Shown in pieces: positions 32,831-44,654 of a DNA stretch of 64,000 nt. The stretch is from the NCBI GenBank assembly GCA_963924555.1, contig OZ004591.1, positions 2,666,001 to 2,730,000 on the forward strand, in the 5' to 3' direction. The DNA comes from Crambe crambe. Taxonomy: Eukaryota; Porifera; Demospongiae; Poecilosclerida; Crambeidae. The notes under the pieces were generated by a model. The model saw only the letters and a list, made by a program, of their open reading frames with translations, searched no databases and was not told the DNA's origin. Positions within the stretch are counted from its first letter, which is position 1. Each line of letters starts with the position of its first letter. The position numbers and the translations under genes were made by a program.

Positions 32831-34205
32831 ATGCAGAAGCTGCGTCGTGGTGAACAGAAGGTGCTTGGCATCAGATGGGATCTGTCTATGGATCAGCTCG
32901 TGATCAACCTTGATGACATTACCTCAGCGGTAATGTCACTCTCTGCAACGAAAAGGAACATTGTAAGCCTGGTCGGTAGGTTTTACGATCCCCTTGGATA
33001 CCTGGCCCCTGTTGTTGTCCAGTTCAAGCTCTTTCTACGAGACCTTTGTGAACCAAAGATCGATTGGGACCAACTTCTCCCTGGTGAGCTGATGGACTCG
33101 TGGAAAAGTCTGAAGTTGAGTTTGCAGGAGTCCCAATTCCTCGGTGCTACTTTGAAGGCATCTCATCAGCAGTACATTGTGTGGGTTTTGCGATGCTTCC
33201 ACCAAGGCCTATGCCAGTGGCGTATCTAGAATTTGAGCTAGGAGGGTGCTAGATAGAGAATGCGCGCATAAGCGCGCGCGAAATTTTTGCGAACCACGCC
33301 CACTTTTGATTAACCACATCCTCTTTATTATACCCAGATGATGGCCTAAGTATTAGCTACCCTACTTTACCAGCGTACAGGATCAGAAGTGAGGTGCAGG
33401 CTGAATAAAGAAGCACAGAAATTTTAGATCGAGATGTGCATTATTTAGGGTAAAAACGTGCCGGGCGCATGCGCCTCACCGATGTGATTATTGAACTCTG
33501 ACCCAATGCTGCTCTTTCTGTGAGTGTAATATTAAACTGCTTGCTAGATGATCAGCTTTAGGATAGATAACTATAGAAGCGAGCCTACTGAAAAAGCTAG
33601 CTAGCAGCTGAGGGGGGTGCTCGAGCACCCTGAGCACCTCGCTAGATACGCCACTGTATGCGGGTGTTGTGTATCTATTACTAGAAACAAGTTCAGGCTA
33701 CTCAGTGAGATTTGTTACAGCAAAGACCCATGTTGCACCACTTCAACAGCAGATGATACCCCGTCTTGAATTGCTCTCGGCACTTCTTCTCGCTCGTCTT
33801 TCGTCCACTATTACCAAAAGCCTTGGATATGAGTTTACACTGTCACCCCCCTACTGTTTTACTGATTCAATGATTTGGATCAAGGGGAGTCACAAGACAT
33901 GGAAGACCTTCGTGCAGAATCGAGTGGCTGAGATTAGAAGTTTGGTATCGCCTGATTGTTGGAGACATTGCCCAGGTACAGAAAATCCTGCAGATGTTCC
34001 CTCAAGGGGAACCACACCACTGGAGCTTTCTACCAAAGTGTTGTGGCACACAGGACCTCCTTGGCTTGGTCAGGGTGAGCTCAGTAGAGGTGCGGCTGAT
34101 GAAGAATTGCTACCCCCAGAAGGGTGTTTGTCAGAGCTCAAGAAGAATCAGTCTCTAATCCATGGACTGCTAACTGCTGGGACTGAAACTGAGCTAGATA
34201 ATTGA
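32831..34205 (+). pseudogene. BEL/Pao RT thumb and RNase H region, split by a MITE
   Basis: 32831-33214 encodes LGIRWD and FYDPLGYLAPVVVQFKLFLRDL, hallmarks of Pao pol, and ends within the RNase H start. The 442-bp insertion at 33215-33656 interrupts it. 33657-34205 resumes with KTHVAPLQQQMIPRLELL and the CPGTENPADVPSRG tail. Confidence 0.88.
33215..33656. mobile_element. MITE with CAGTGGCGTATCTAG ends, 5-bp duplication
   Basis: CAGTGGCGTATCTAG at the left and CTAGATACGCCACTG at the right; TATGC repeated at 33210-33214 and 33657-33661. Ends are hAT-like. No coding. Confidence 0.88.
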
Positions 34206-34239
34206 TTGCAAGAGATTTGGATCTTTTGAACGTCTGATC

Positions 34240-35500
34240 TTGACCACATCGCTGGTGCTGAAGTTTTGCAGAATCCTCCTCAACAAGGTTCGTACTAGCA
34301 ACTCAGAAGATTCCTATGACCCAAGAGCTGAAGCAGAACACCGATGGATTTTGGAATGTCAAGAAATGGTCACATCTGACAAGAAGTTTGAGCAGTGGAG
34401 GAGACAGCTAAATTTGTTTCAGGATGAGAAAGGAGTTTGGAGATGTCGAGGAAGGATCCAGAATGCGGCAGTTTCTTACGCAACCAAATATCCCGTACTA
34501 CTTCACAAGGATCACCGCTTCACCTTTCTGGTGACACAGAAGGCACTTGAGCAAGTTCTTCACAATGGAGTGAAGGAAACACTGACAGAGATTTGAGGAA
34601 GATTCTGGATTGTCAGGGGAAGAAGCCTGGTCAAGAAGATTGTCTAACAATGCCATGTATGCAGGAGACACGAGGGGAAACCTTACAATGCACTACAACC
34701 ACCACCCCTCCCTGTTTTCCGAGTAGAAGAGGCATCACCATTTACCTTTACCGGATGTGACTTTGCTGGGCCCCTCTACATTAAGAGTGAAAGTGGCCAG
34801 AAGAAAGTCTGGATTTATCTTTTTACATGTTGTGTGACGAGAGCAGTGCACTTGGAGGTGGTGATGGACATGACTACCCCAACCTTTCTAACGTTGCTTC
34901 AGGCATTTTGTTGGCAGGAGAGGACTTCCATGTCTGATGATCAGTGACAATGGCAAAACCTTCAAGGCTGCTGCTAAGAAGATCAGGTGGACCTTTAATG
35001 TCCCCATGGTGGGGAGGAGTGTTCGAGAGATTGGTGAGAAGTGTGAAACGATGCTTGAAGAAGATGCTTGGTCTAGCCCATCTATCTTATGATGAACTCA
35101 TCACTGCACTGGTAGAAGTGGAAATGGTCTTGAATTCTCGACCCCTCACTGTTGTCTCAGCCGATGACTTGGAAGACCCACTGACCCCTTTTCACTTGAT
35201 TGTTGGTCACCGACTGAGGGATGCTCCAGATTCACAATGTACGGAACCAGAAGAATTCGAACTACAATCTGATGTTGCTACGAAACGAGCGAAGTATCTC
35301 AATCAGCCAATTCTGGCAGAGGTGGAGGAAAGAATACCTGGTAGGCCTCAGAGAAATGCACTTTCAGCTCAAGAGGAAGTCACATGCTCCCAGAATCACT
35401 GTAGGTGATGTGGTCATCCCACACTGCCAGAGCAATGTGGAAACTGGGCCTCGTGGAGCAATTGTTGACTGGTGCAGATGGTGAGACCAGAGCTGCTGTA
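34240..35500 (+). pseudogene. BEL/Pao integrase, several frameshifts
   Basis: 34240-34596 holds the zinc-binding lead-in (AEHRWILECQEMV, KYPVLLHKDH). The core follows in broken frames (TGCDFAGPLY near 34750; AVHLEVV near 34848). 34944-35408 has WWGGVFERLVRSVKRCLKK and EMVLNSRPLT, and 35270-35480 has FWQRWRKEYLVGLRE and GDVV, the C-terminal region. Confidence 0.88.
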
Positions 35501-35886
35501 CTACGAGTATCAGGCCAAGGAAGATCTTCTAAGCACCTCTGATGTCCTGTACAGAGATTGTACTCCATTGAGATGGCAGTGATAAATACACAGCAACATC
35601 ACAGAAGCCCTGAACCGGAACTGGAAGATAACCTCGACACAACCTCAACTCTGCAGCACAAAACCCTGTTCGACGACAGCCTAGGCGAGCCACAGCACAG
35701 AATGCTAGAGACAGAATTGTGGCACAGGCCCTGGACTCAGATGATGATGACATTTAGTTGGCCATTGTAATGGTCAACGGGGGAGTGTGAGATACTTGAA
35801 CTTGGAACTATAAGGACATAATCTCAACCCTGAACTTAAGAACTATCCTATTCTGCACATGCTCAGAAAACATTGCATCATATCAT

Positions 35887-36039
35887 ACAGTGTTTTGCAG
35901 GTTGCTTGACACTAGTATGTCAGCCACCAGGTCACATGGACCAATCAGATTTGCAGGCAATGATGTCAGCATGAATCTGATTGGTCCATGTGACCTTGCT
36001 GGCTGAAGTACTAGTGTCAAGCAACCTGCAATCCACTGT
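35887..36039. mobile_element. palindromic MITE in the 3' LTR
   Basis: Inverted halves ACAGTGTTTTGCAGGTTGCT... and ...AGCAACCTGCAATCCACTGT match over about 65 bp. The uninterrupted 5' LTR shows the empty site (catatcatatcattg). The duplication is about 5 bp (ATCAT), ambiguous because the site is itself repetitive. Confidence 0.85.
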
Positions 36040-36093
36040 ATCATTGTCATTGCACATGCTCATGCACATGCCCAGTAGAGTGGCATCTTAGTT

Positions 36094-37799
36094 CATAGAT
36101 ACATATAGCCTTACGGGGACTGGAAACTCCGTACTTTAGAAATGACAACATCCGCGTTGTCACTGCGGTGGGCTATGGTGCGTGCACATCTACAATTATA
36201 GACACTATAAGCAAGGCAAGTTATACCTAGCTACTTCATGCAGGTATCAACCAATTGATGCAGGCAACATCACATAAAGAACAATTTCAAGAAGTGTTAT
36301 TGTGAAGGAGTGGCAGGAGGGAAAAGGTTTTGAGAAAATATCATAGTTTAAGATCCTCTGAATATCAGAAGACCTTTTTAAGTTTAGCAGGCTGTGGGAC
36401 TCCCAACACATTTTCAACCAATGTTCGACAGAGGACTTCCTGCTTGGCCTGATAGGTACTGATTCAGTCTATCTCATGAAGAATGTAATGCCTTTAGATA
36501 ATTATGTTGCAGGCATTAAAATGATCAGTAATAGCTATACCTAATACAATCTTTCATTTCCAGCTTGTTTGCATTGAGCTTGTCAAGTAAATATACATAT
36601 ACCAGGAGTGAATGAATCTCTCAGGACTCCTTGGAGAAATTTTTCAGATGTCATCGCCACTTGCCAGAGGGGTTATAGCTACCCATGAGAACCCTAATGT
36701 TTGAGACACTATAAAAATACTCAGGCATTGAGAGTTATAAACACTGTGAGTTGAAATATTTCAAAAAAGAAATAGCTACACGAGGGCTCTAATGATGAAG
36801 AAAATATCAATGAGTCCTTGAAAATGAGGAGAAGAAGGATAGCTAGCTATGCTATTATTAAACTTATAATTATAATCATTCAAGAAATTTGTGGATACAT
36901 AATGTGTGCAGTAAAAGACTGCCTAGCTTGCATCATCTAACTCTACATAAATTGCTGACCATTGTAAATTTACATCCTCTAGGATTCCATAACAATCTTC
37001 ATCTATAATGATCGTCATTTTCTTGTAAAGTTTCGAGCAAATGTATAGCCCAAAAGAGTTTCTTGACTCACTTGCATTTTTAGACTTGGCTGCATTAGAG
37101 CATTAGTACTTGATTATGGGTGAGGTATTTTCCAATACTAGGCTCTCCTTGAAAGAAGGAGCTTTCATGGCATTCTATCATTGCAGTTATGATTACGTAT
37201 TACATTATTGTATTATGATATCCATGCAGTGTCTATTTCACAACTCAAGTTTCCTTATTATACTTGCAGTAAATGCAAGAAGTTCTAAACATTAGCACAC
37301 TACAGCCTATGATGTAGTTGTTAGCATGGAAGAAGACTGCAACACTCAAAGTGGTAAGTCAGGAAAGGGGCCCAACGAATGCACCTTGAAGACCACTATT
37401 TCAGTGATTGTATCTCTTATAAGCAAACAGGCAGGTAATTTTGCACTTTATAGCACACTATAACTTATTGGTGATATTTTGGTGTATCTTATCAGGTTTT
37501 TAATATATCCAGTGAACCAAAAAAGGGGCCCAAGAGTAAAAAATACGGTATAATTGCCATTATCTGGCTTTTTACTATAATTGTAGCTAGTTTCTTATTC
37601 ACCACAAAATTAAAACATCCCTTAGGTAACAGCTTATTTGCCTCACTAAAATTGTCGCTCTTCCATTTTGACACTACATGAATTTTCCTTAGCAACCACC
37701 CAATGGTGGAAACCCGCTCCTTCGACAACACGGATGTGGTCAAAAATTGGCGCGCGCTAGTATTGAGCTTCCAATCCCCGTAAGGCTAATGTATCTATG
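36094..37799. mobile_element. CATAGAT-family TIR element, copy 2, 7-bp target duplication
   Basis: Ends CATAGATACATATAGCCTTA and ...TAAGGCTAATGTATCTATG with ggggaytggaa just inside. CTTAGTT is repeated at 36087-36093 and 37800-37806, and the 5' LTR supplies the empty site (tatcttagttaca). 1706 bp, no recognisable frame, so non-autonomous. Confidence 0.9.
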
Positions 37800-37959
37800 C
37801 TTAGTTACACTATTGTCAGAGTTTCAGAGTTTGGAAAAAGGTGTTTTTCTCTATTCTCGATCCTAACTTTGGCCTAGTAGCTAACTCTAAAAGGTGTGCT
37901 TGATAGTAGCCAGACCTGAACAAGGCAATAAGACAGCCTCGCTGCTTTTCATTGCCCAT

Positions 37960-38594
37960 TCTATTATAAATATAAGGGAAAAAGCATTTCATGAAATAAA
38001 AAAAGATGTAGGGATGACCACTGCTCAAAAAAGTAAAGAAACAAGAAGGATGGAAATGGGATCAATCTTTGTTCTGTATATCCAGCCAACAATCCCTACA
38101 TATACGTACATTACTACACTATAATTTGAATCTACCTGATGTATAGCTGGATATACAGAACAAAGATTAATCCCATTTCCATCCTTCTTGTTTCCTTACT
38201 TTTTTGAGCAGTGGTCATCCCTACATCTTTTTCATTTCATGGAATGCTTTTTCCCTTACTTATTCCTGGTCTTTTTTTCTCTCTTTTATGGTTTTAGCTA
38301 TGTATAGAATTCATTCTTCTATATGTATGCAAGGACAGATGAAAGAAGAATAGTTCTCCAATAGCATACCAGCCCAATCATTATCAACGAGTCAAGGTGT
38401 TGTGCCATTGTTGAGCTATATTTGGAGGTCGAAGATGCTGAAATAGAGTCTACCGGTAGATGGATTGGTAAATCTAAATCCCCAAGTTGATACAGTAGTC
38501 TATCATCATTATCTAGAGCTAGCTAGCTAGCTAGCTAGCCAGAGACAGCTGAGTAATATACTAATATTATAATTTCGAATGATAGGATATCAAA
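37960..38594. mobile_element. foldback family R3, partial palindrome
   Basis: 37970-38130 and 38140-38270 are inverted copies (gcatttcatgaaat, gatgtagggatgaccactgc, atggaaatgggatcaatctt). The sequence continues to 38594 with the arm interior also seen at 57470-57790 (gtctatcatca, agctagctagc run). Confidence 0.8.
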
Positions 38595-38596
38595 TA

Positions 38597-39141
38597 AGGT
38601 AGGCAGGGGTAACTCCAGACAAACTTTCAATTGGGAAGGATAACTTTGGAATGGAAGCAGCTATGATCGAGCAGCAAAGTTCAAAAAGAAGCTGAACTCT
38701 CCATCGATATCAAGGCCCCAAAAAGTTATTATTTTAGCACTTACTCTTGTGAAGTTATCGGGCAAAATTCATAGCTAGTATAAAATCGCAGTTTGGGGTA
38801 ACTTCGGACACTAGTAGAAATCTCTGATAGCAACCCAACATGAAAATTTTAAAGAAAGGTGACCTTGGTTCACTTTTTTCCTGCGCTCTCTTGATGTTCA
38901 ATCAGGCCTGCTTGAAATGCATGAGATTGTGACGTAAAGTTTCAGTTAGACGATCATAGATTTCAGGGCACGATGCAGTCCAGAACGGTGGAAGAAGAGT
39001 TTAGCTGACCATGCATTTAAACAAGTAGCAGTTATAGTTACTGCATGTATAAAGACTGCCTCTCAGTCTTTGTAGTTTCTGAAAAAAAGTCGAAAGTCCG
39101 AAGTTACCCTATGCCATGTCCGGAGATGCCCCCGCCTACCT
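38597..39141. mobile_element. TA-flanked TIR element with AGGTAGGC ends
   Basis: AGGTAGGCAGGGGTAACTCC at the left; right end is the complement with a few changes (ggagatgcccccgcctacct). TA at 38595-38596 and 39142-39143. 545 bp, no coding. It interrupts the R3 copy. Confidence 0.75.
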
Positions 39142-39143
39142 TA

Positions 39144-40295
39144 CATGCACAGTAGCTTTTGTTAGGTCTAAGTGGGGGAACTAAAATTTCACTTTTGTAT
39201 TAGTCTACAGGCAGCGCGCGCGGCCGTCCGAGTCATCCCTACATAGAGAGTGCTACCGCACTCTCTGATATCCAGCCACATGTACGTACATAATTATATG
39301 CACTATTATTTGAAGCTACCTGAGGGATTGTTGGCTGGATATACAGAACAAAGATTGATCCCATTTTCATCCTTCCATCCTTCATACCTATACCCTTGTT
39401 TCCTTACTTTTTTGAGCAATGGTCATCCCTACACTTCTTTCATTTCACAGAAATGTTTTTTTCCCTTACTTGTTCCTGGTCTTTTTTCCTGGTTTTATGT
39501 ATTTTTCTATGTGTATGCAGGGATAGATGAGAGAAGAATAGTTCTCCAATAGCAGAATATTTATCAGCGAGTCAACACTTGAAGTGTTGAACTATATACT
39601 TGGATGTCCAGGATGCAGATGAATCTAAAATAGAGTGTACGGATTCCAATAATTATTAAGTTAGTCCAGTACTGTGCTCCGTAATGTCTCCTTTTCTATC
39701 GACTCTTTCGAGGATTGACGAGTGCAAAAGATCAGAATTTGGAGTGGCAGAAATCATAGCTGTAGCTTGAGTGGTTCGAGAGATATGGTTGTCTAAGAAG
39801 AATAATAATAAGAAGAATAACAACTATAGAGAAGAAGAAGAATCCAGCGATTTACCTGCTTGCCGTATTTCTGAAACGATAAGCTCCTTGGTCCTGAAAC
39901 TTGGTCTGCACTTTGTAGTAGGCTATAGTAGGCTGGATAATCATTCACAGTAGCTTTAGTTAAGTTTAAGTGGGGGGAACTAGAACTTCACTTTTGTATT
40001 AGTCTATAGGCGGCACACGCTGCCGTCCGCGTCATCCCTACATAGAGAGAGCTACCGCTCTCTGATAGAGAAGAACAGCGATTTACCTGCTTGCCGTATT
40101 TCTGAAACGGTAAGCTCCCTGGTCCTGAAACTTGGTCTGCACATTGTAGTAGGCTCTAGTAGGCCGGATAATCATTCACAGTAGCTTTTGTTAGGTCTAA
40201 GTGGGAGAACTAGAATTTCACTTTTGTATTAGTCTATAGGCGGCGCACGCGGCCGTCCGAGTCATCCCTACATAGAGAGTGCTACCGCACTCTCT
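39144..40295. mobile_element. three partial R3 copies ending in the AGAGAGTGC hairpin
   Basis: Hairpin ends at 39245-39266, 40044-40063 and 40274-40295, each preceded by ccgtccgmgtcatccctacat. Shared interior: tttacctgcttgccgtattt, ctgaaacttggtctgcac, tcacttttgtattagtctat. A 60-residue frame (39771-39953) recurs wherever this arm recurs and is a by-product. Confidence 0.8.
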
Positions 40296-40299
40296 GATT

Positions 40300-40679
40300 A
40301 TGATGCAGCACTTGTTGAGTATGGATGGAAAGGGAAAAATGGAGAACTTGATGTGGTGTGGGACACCGATGGCAACATTGCCAAGGCCAATAGAAGACTT
40401 GAGTATGTCTTGGAAAGCTGCAAGTGCAGAACAGGTTGCACAACACTGAGATGCAAATGCAAAAAAAACCATAGCAGATGTGGCCCTGGTTGCCAATGCA
40501 CTGGGTGTGCCAACACATATCACCAGGAACAGAAAGATAAAGATCTTCATCACATGGAACTGGAAGGAATGACGACAAAAAGGAAATGGTTGAAACAAGT
40601 GACGAAGAAGACATTGAAGATGATGAAGTCAATGAAATTCTAAGCCATGTTTATTGTGACTCAGAGCAAGAAAGTGACT
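40300..40679 (+). pseudogene. fragment with a CXC (tesmin/TSO1-like) cysteine-rich domain
   Basis: Begins directly after the R3 hairpin. It encodes YDAALVEYGWKGKNGELDVV, then LESCKCRTGCTTLRCKCKK and RCGPGCQCTGCAN, a dense C-x-C arrangement as in CXC DNA-binding or transposon-borne zinc modules. After a frame change near 40550 an acidic tail follows (VETSDEEDIEDDEVNE) to TAA at about 40678. No start or upstream domain, so it looks like the C-terminal end of a transposon protein carried into a repeat-rich site. Confidence 0.55.
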
Positions 40680-40757
40680 AATAATAGCCTTCTATACACT
40701 GATATTGATGTTATTTCATAAGTTAGCTATATTGGAGGGTGGGCCATTTGTTGAATA

Positions 40758-42595
40758 GAGCATGCTAGAGTAAGTGATCAAAGATCGGACACCATGTATT
40801 ATTGATACACTATATCTCAGGAATGATAGTACGTAGAACCATGTTTAAACTACCAAAATGGAGTGCAAACCTTCCTTGTTCTGTCACTAAAAAATTGTTT
40901 TAGTACCTATTGTTATTTCAAAGCAATAGCTAGAAATGTAACTTCACTTAAACCTGTCTATATCTGGACGAAAAGTTCTATTTATGGACACCCACAATAA
41001 AGACTTCTGAAATCAAAGCAGTAAGTTACGTATTAAGCAATTTTCCCGAAATGGTACACTGCTCTGGAACATACTTGAAGATATAACAGTGTAAATCTTC
41101 CAACAATGACCTGGGTGTGGCTGATTCAGAGGTCGATTTTTAATGCATCCGGGTGCGCACATGCGTAATGATGTCAGCGGGGGAAAGTGAGTTTGTAGCA
41201 CATTTGGTTAGGTCATGGGTGCTCATTTAGACTACCCAGTTCCAAGTCTATCAGTAGCACTTACTGAACTCACTAAGTAGCTAAAATATTTGATCTAGCT
41301 ATCTCTGTCTTTTATATTAATCATAGACCATTCGGAACAGTAATAATCATGATCAGGATAAAAAATTAATTTTAAAAGTCTTTGTCAATGATAAGAAATA
41401 AATCTTTCCCTTAAGCCATTCAGAAACTCCTGTATCATCAGTTTCAAATTTCACTTCTCTACTGCTTTTCTGGGTAGAACTTTGGACAGTGTGTGAACCC
41501 AGTGGCTTCTGAATCCTTGTGGACTGCACTTGAGACTGATCTCTTCTTGGCCGGCCAGGTCCTTGATAATGGAGCACTTATACAAAGAGAAATTGTGGGA
41601 CGTCACTTGTGGAAGGATTCCCACCAATCTGAGGATATTGTCTTATTTCCTCAGACTAAGGCCATTATACTTCCATGCAAGATCTAGGATATCCAATTGG
41701 GGGCTGAGCTCAGTCACACAAAGTGGATTTATACTCCTCAGCTGCCTTGCACACGTTCATACCTCTGGCTACTGCTTCAAGAGTACTGCTCATTCTTTCC
41801 TTTGGCCAGCTATGAATATGCTGAATGTTCTGAAGAAGCAGTGTACATAAACATGGAAGATGAGAATACCTTCAAAATCCTCTCTCTTAAAGGACAGTAT
41901 GGCAGCATTATTGAACTTGCTGGAGACAACCTTGACCTATTAAATTATTCTACTTGAGATCAGTTTAACTGCAGTGGCAATAGTCTACATAGCTAGCTAG
42001 AAGGCTAGTCAAGTAACTGTTCTATGTACAGATGTCTTCAAGTAGAGATATAGACTCCACCTTGCTAGAATTAGTCCTATAAAGCTATACCTATATCCAA
42101 AATTGAAACTTACACTTAGATCCCCACTTATTTCGATACAAAGTTCAATGGTTTTGACACAAAGCTTGTCAACTGGCTCCTGTCATAATTACGCATGTGC
42201 GTACCCGGACACATTAAATATCGACCTCTGAATCAGCCATACCCAGGTCACTGTTGGAAGATTCACACTGTTATATCTTCAAGGGTATTCCAGAGCAGTG
42301 TACCATTTTGGGAAAATTGCTTAGTAACTTACTGCTTTGATTTCAGAAGTCTTTATTGTGGGTGTCCATAAATAGAACTTTTCGTCCAGATATAGATGGG
42401 TTTAAGTGAAGCTACATTTCTAGCTATTGCTTTGAAATAACAACAGGTACTAAAGCAATTTTTTGGTGACAGAACAAGGAAGGTTTGCACTCCATTTTGG
42501 TAGTTTAAACTTGGTTCTATGTACTGTCGTTCCTGAGATATAGTGTATTGATAATACATGCATGGTGTCCGATCTTTGATCATTTACTCTACATG
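40758..42595. mobile_element. element with ~430-bp inverted repeats enclosing a coding-like fragment
   Basis: 40758-41185 and 42172-42595 are inverted copies at high similarity (gatcggacaccatg, gaggtcgatwttt, gcaaaccttccttgttctgt). The 980-bp interior has overlapping plus-strand frames (41493-41687, 41697-41957). The second reads MGAELSHTKWIYTPQLPCT... to DNLDLLNYST and stop, with an even composition, and may be a true exon. Not recognised. Confidence 0.75.
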
Positions 42596-42974
42596 CTGCA
42601 ATATAACTTCTACATGCAATAGGGTGTGAAATGACATTAAGACCTTCTGTGTCCAAGCTTCTTTCTTGAAAAAAAGATAGTCCTTATTATAAACATGAAC
42701 ATAATGGTTAAGCTACACTATGTACTTCAAGGCATAATATTTTACTGAGGAATTATGTAGGCAGTACAAACACAATGGTAACTTACTTCCCTACCTTTTG
42801 ACTGAAGGTTGAAGTAGTTTTCTCTTTCTTCAAATACAGAAAAACAAGAATGGCACAGAAGAAAGACGATGAATCAGTGATACTTCCGGAATCGATATTT
42901 TAACTTTCGGTATGACGTCATCGCGTAATTAATTTTCCTGTGGCGCGGCGGCCAGTGGTCTATGGGGCCGGGGA

Positions 42975-43415
42975 GGCAGGCGCGAGAGGTCAATGGTGGA
43001 TGTCAGGGTTTTCAACCCCTTCGCTCCTTCAAACAGCAGCTCCACCCTTGATAACTGCTACACCAAACATGAGCGTGAGAAAATACGTGCTTATGGACGT
43101 CGGGTAAGAGAAGTTGAACATGCTACTTTCATCCCTCTAGTGATGTCTGCCACTGGTGGTCTCGCCAAACAAGCGACCAATTTCTACAAGCGACTGGCAT
43201 CCCTCCTCGCAGACAAGTGGATGCAACCCTACAGCACCACTTTGTACTGGCTGCGCTGTTCACTATCCTTTAGCCTACTCCGTTCAGCCATCCAGTGCAT
43301 ACGAGGTGCACGATCTTCAATAGGTCATGCTGTGAAACTTTCACCAGTTGATCTGGTGACCGCAGAGACCCTTCGACCCCGATCTATTCCATCATCCAGT
43401 GCATGCACGCAGTGA
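42975..43415 (+). pseudogene. RLE-type non-LTR fragment: C-terminal nuclease region, copy 2
   Basis: An open stretch beginning VDVRVFNPFAPSNSS and continuing AYGRRVREVEHATFIPLV, LRCSLSFSLLRSAIQCIRG to a stop, clearly related to 9484-9880. Preceded by a junction in unrelated sequence, so 5'-truncated within the nuclease domain. Confidence 0.85.
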
Positions 43416-43544
43416 GGACTGAACTTTTCTGTTTTTTGCTTTTTTCTCGTGCTTTAATAATCAATATTTTTCTTCTCTTCTTTCCTCTTTCTCTCCCTCA
43501 TTTCAAAATTAAAATTACGGTTCGATCGGAAAAAAAAAATTAAT

Positions 43545-43715
43545 TATAGACTGTGCCATCAACAGGCAAGTGATCTGGACTATCTGCCATTCAACAGGCA
43601 AGTGATCTTGACGAGGCAAGATCACTTGCATTCGAGGCATTAATTATAGACTGTGCCATCAACAGGCAAGTGATCTTGACTATCTGCCATTGAACAGGCA
43701 AGTGATCTTGACGAG
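43545..43715. repeat. tandem repeat between two RLE fragments
   Basis: Two copies of taattatagactgtgccatc plus aacaggcaagtgatct units, with an embedded hairpin gcaagtgatcttgacgaggc / aagatcacttgc. About 95-bp unit. Confidence 0.85.
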
Positions 43716-43716
43716 G

Positions 43717-44525
43717 TTTTGGATCAGCACCAAAAAAGACTCCTGACCTCGTGCAGGGATAAAGGGTCGTCCATCTGGCTCACCTCCTTACCCATTGAGG
43801 AACATGGTTTCCACCTACTTAGGGATGCACTTTGTTTGCGATATGGATGGACTATCCCCAACACTCCTCAATTCTGTATCTGCAGAAACAAATTTGAAAT
43901 TGACCATGCTCTAAGCTGCAAAAGAGGTGGCTTCAAGATCCAGAGGCACAATGAACTTCGTGACTTTACAGCTACCCTCCTAACTGAAGTGTGTCATAAT
44001 GTATCCACAGAACCCCCACTCCAACCATTACAAGGAGAAATTTTCAATTATCGAACTGCTAACACTGACTCTGAAGTGAGGCTTGATATTAAAGCTAGAG
44101 GATTCTGGAACCGAGGCCAGGATGCATACTTTGATGTTAGGGTTTTCAACCCAAATGCTCCCAGTTATCACTCCCAGGATCTGACACATTTATATCGAAG
44201 GAATGAACAAGAAAAGAAGAGAGAGTACAACCAGAGAGTCCAGAAAGTAGAGGCCGGTGTGTTCACCCCCTCGTTTTCTCCACTTCAGGCGGCATGGGGA
44301 AAGAGAGCAGTGTGTTCTACAAGGGACTAGCTGATTTTTTATCCACGAAAAGAGACATGCCATACTCAAGGACAATGGGATGGCTTCGATGCCGCCTCAA
44401 TTTTGCCCTACTACACTCTGCTATTTTATGCATAAGGGGTTCTAGATAAACAAGAAAAAATCCACTTCTCGAAACTGACATTAATCTTGCCTCAGCAGAG
44501 AGCAGACTGTCATCAGACCCTGATT
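43717..44525 (+). pseudogene. RLE-type non-LTR fragment: zinc knuckle and nuclease, copy 3
   Basis: 43719-44330 encodes LTSLPIEEHGFHLLRDALCL, CRNKFEIDHALSCKRGGF, RHNELRDFTATLLTEVCHN and VRLDIKARGFW...YFDVRVFNPNAPSY, the same domain order as 10323-9484. A shift near 44290 then gives FYKGLADFLSTKRDMPYS and LRCRLNFALLHSAIL to a stop near 44450. It diverges enough from copies 1 and 2 to be an independent insertion. Confidence 0.85.
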
Positions 44526-44654
44526 GACTATTGTGTTTTGTTTTTATAACCTTACATTCTCATTATCCTTATATTCCCTTTGCCATCAAATTTTATCTCA
44601 TCATGGTTTGACCATTGTTGCTAATTATAGACTGTGCCGTGTTCTAACTACATA

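Larger units (their letters stand above)
29744..37951 (+). mobile_element. BEL/Pao LTR retrotransposon, decayed, with three nested DNA-transposon insertions
   Basis: The 5' LTR (recognisable from 29744 to 29971) and 3' LTR (from 35786, TGTGAGATAC, to 37951) share the block tttggaaaaaggtg...gcctcgctgcttttca. A primer binding site follows the 5' LTR and a purine-rich tract (caacgggggag, 35775-35785) precedes the 3' LTR. Gag, protease, RT, RNase H and integrase follow in the BEL/Pao order. Insertions: 33215-33656, 35887-36039 and 36094-37799. The first ~70 bp of the 3' LTR have no counterpart at the 5' LTR, so the left end is truncated or rearranged. Confidence 0.88.

Noticed and set aside
39771..39953. 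Recurring 60-79-residue frames (ACRISETxSSLVLKLG on one strand; MCRPSFRTRELTVSEIRQ on the other)
   Set aside because: They occur only inside R3 arms, on opposite strands of the same sequence, and include AAT/TTC microsatellite translations, so they are by-products of the repeat.
40218..40632. Three Cys/His/Leu-rich minus-strand frames
   Set aside because: Shadow of the CXC-coding plus strand; the plus strand carries the patterned C-x-C module.
42913..42920. TGACGTCA (CRE-like) palindrome; also at 49946-49953
   Set aside because: Perfect 8-mers are expected by chance at this scale and neither lies upstream of a gene I can support.
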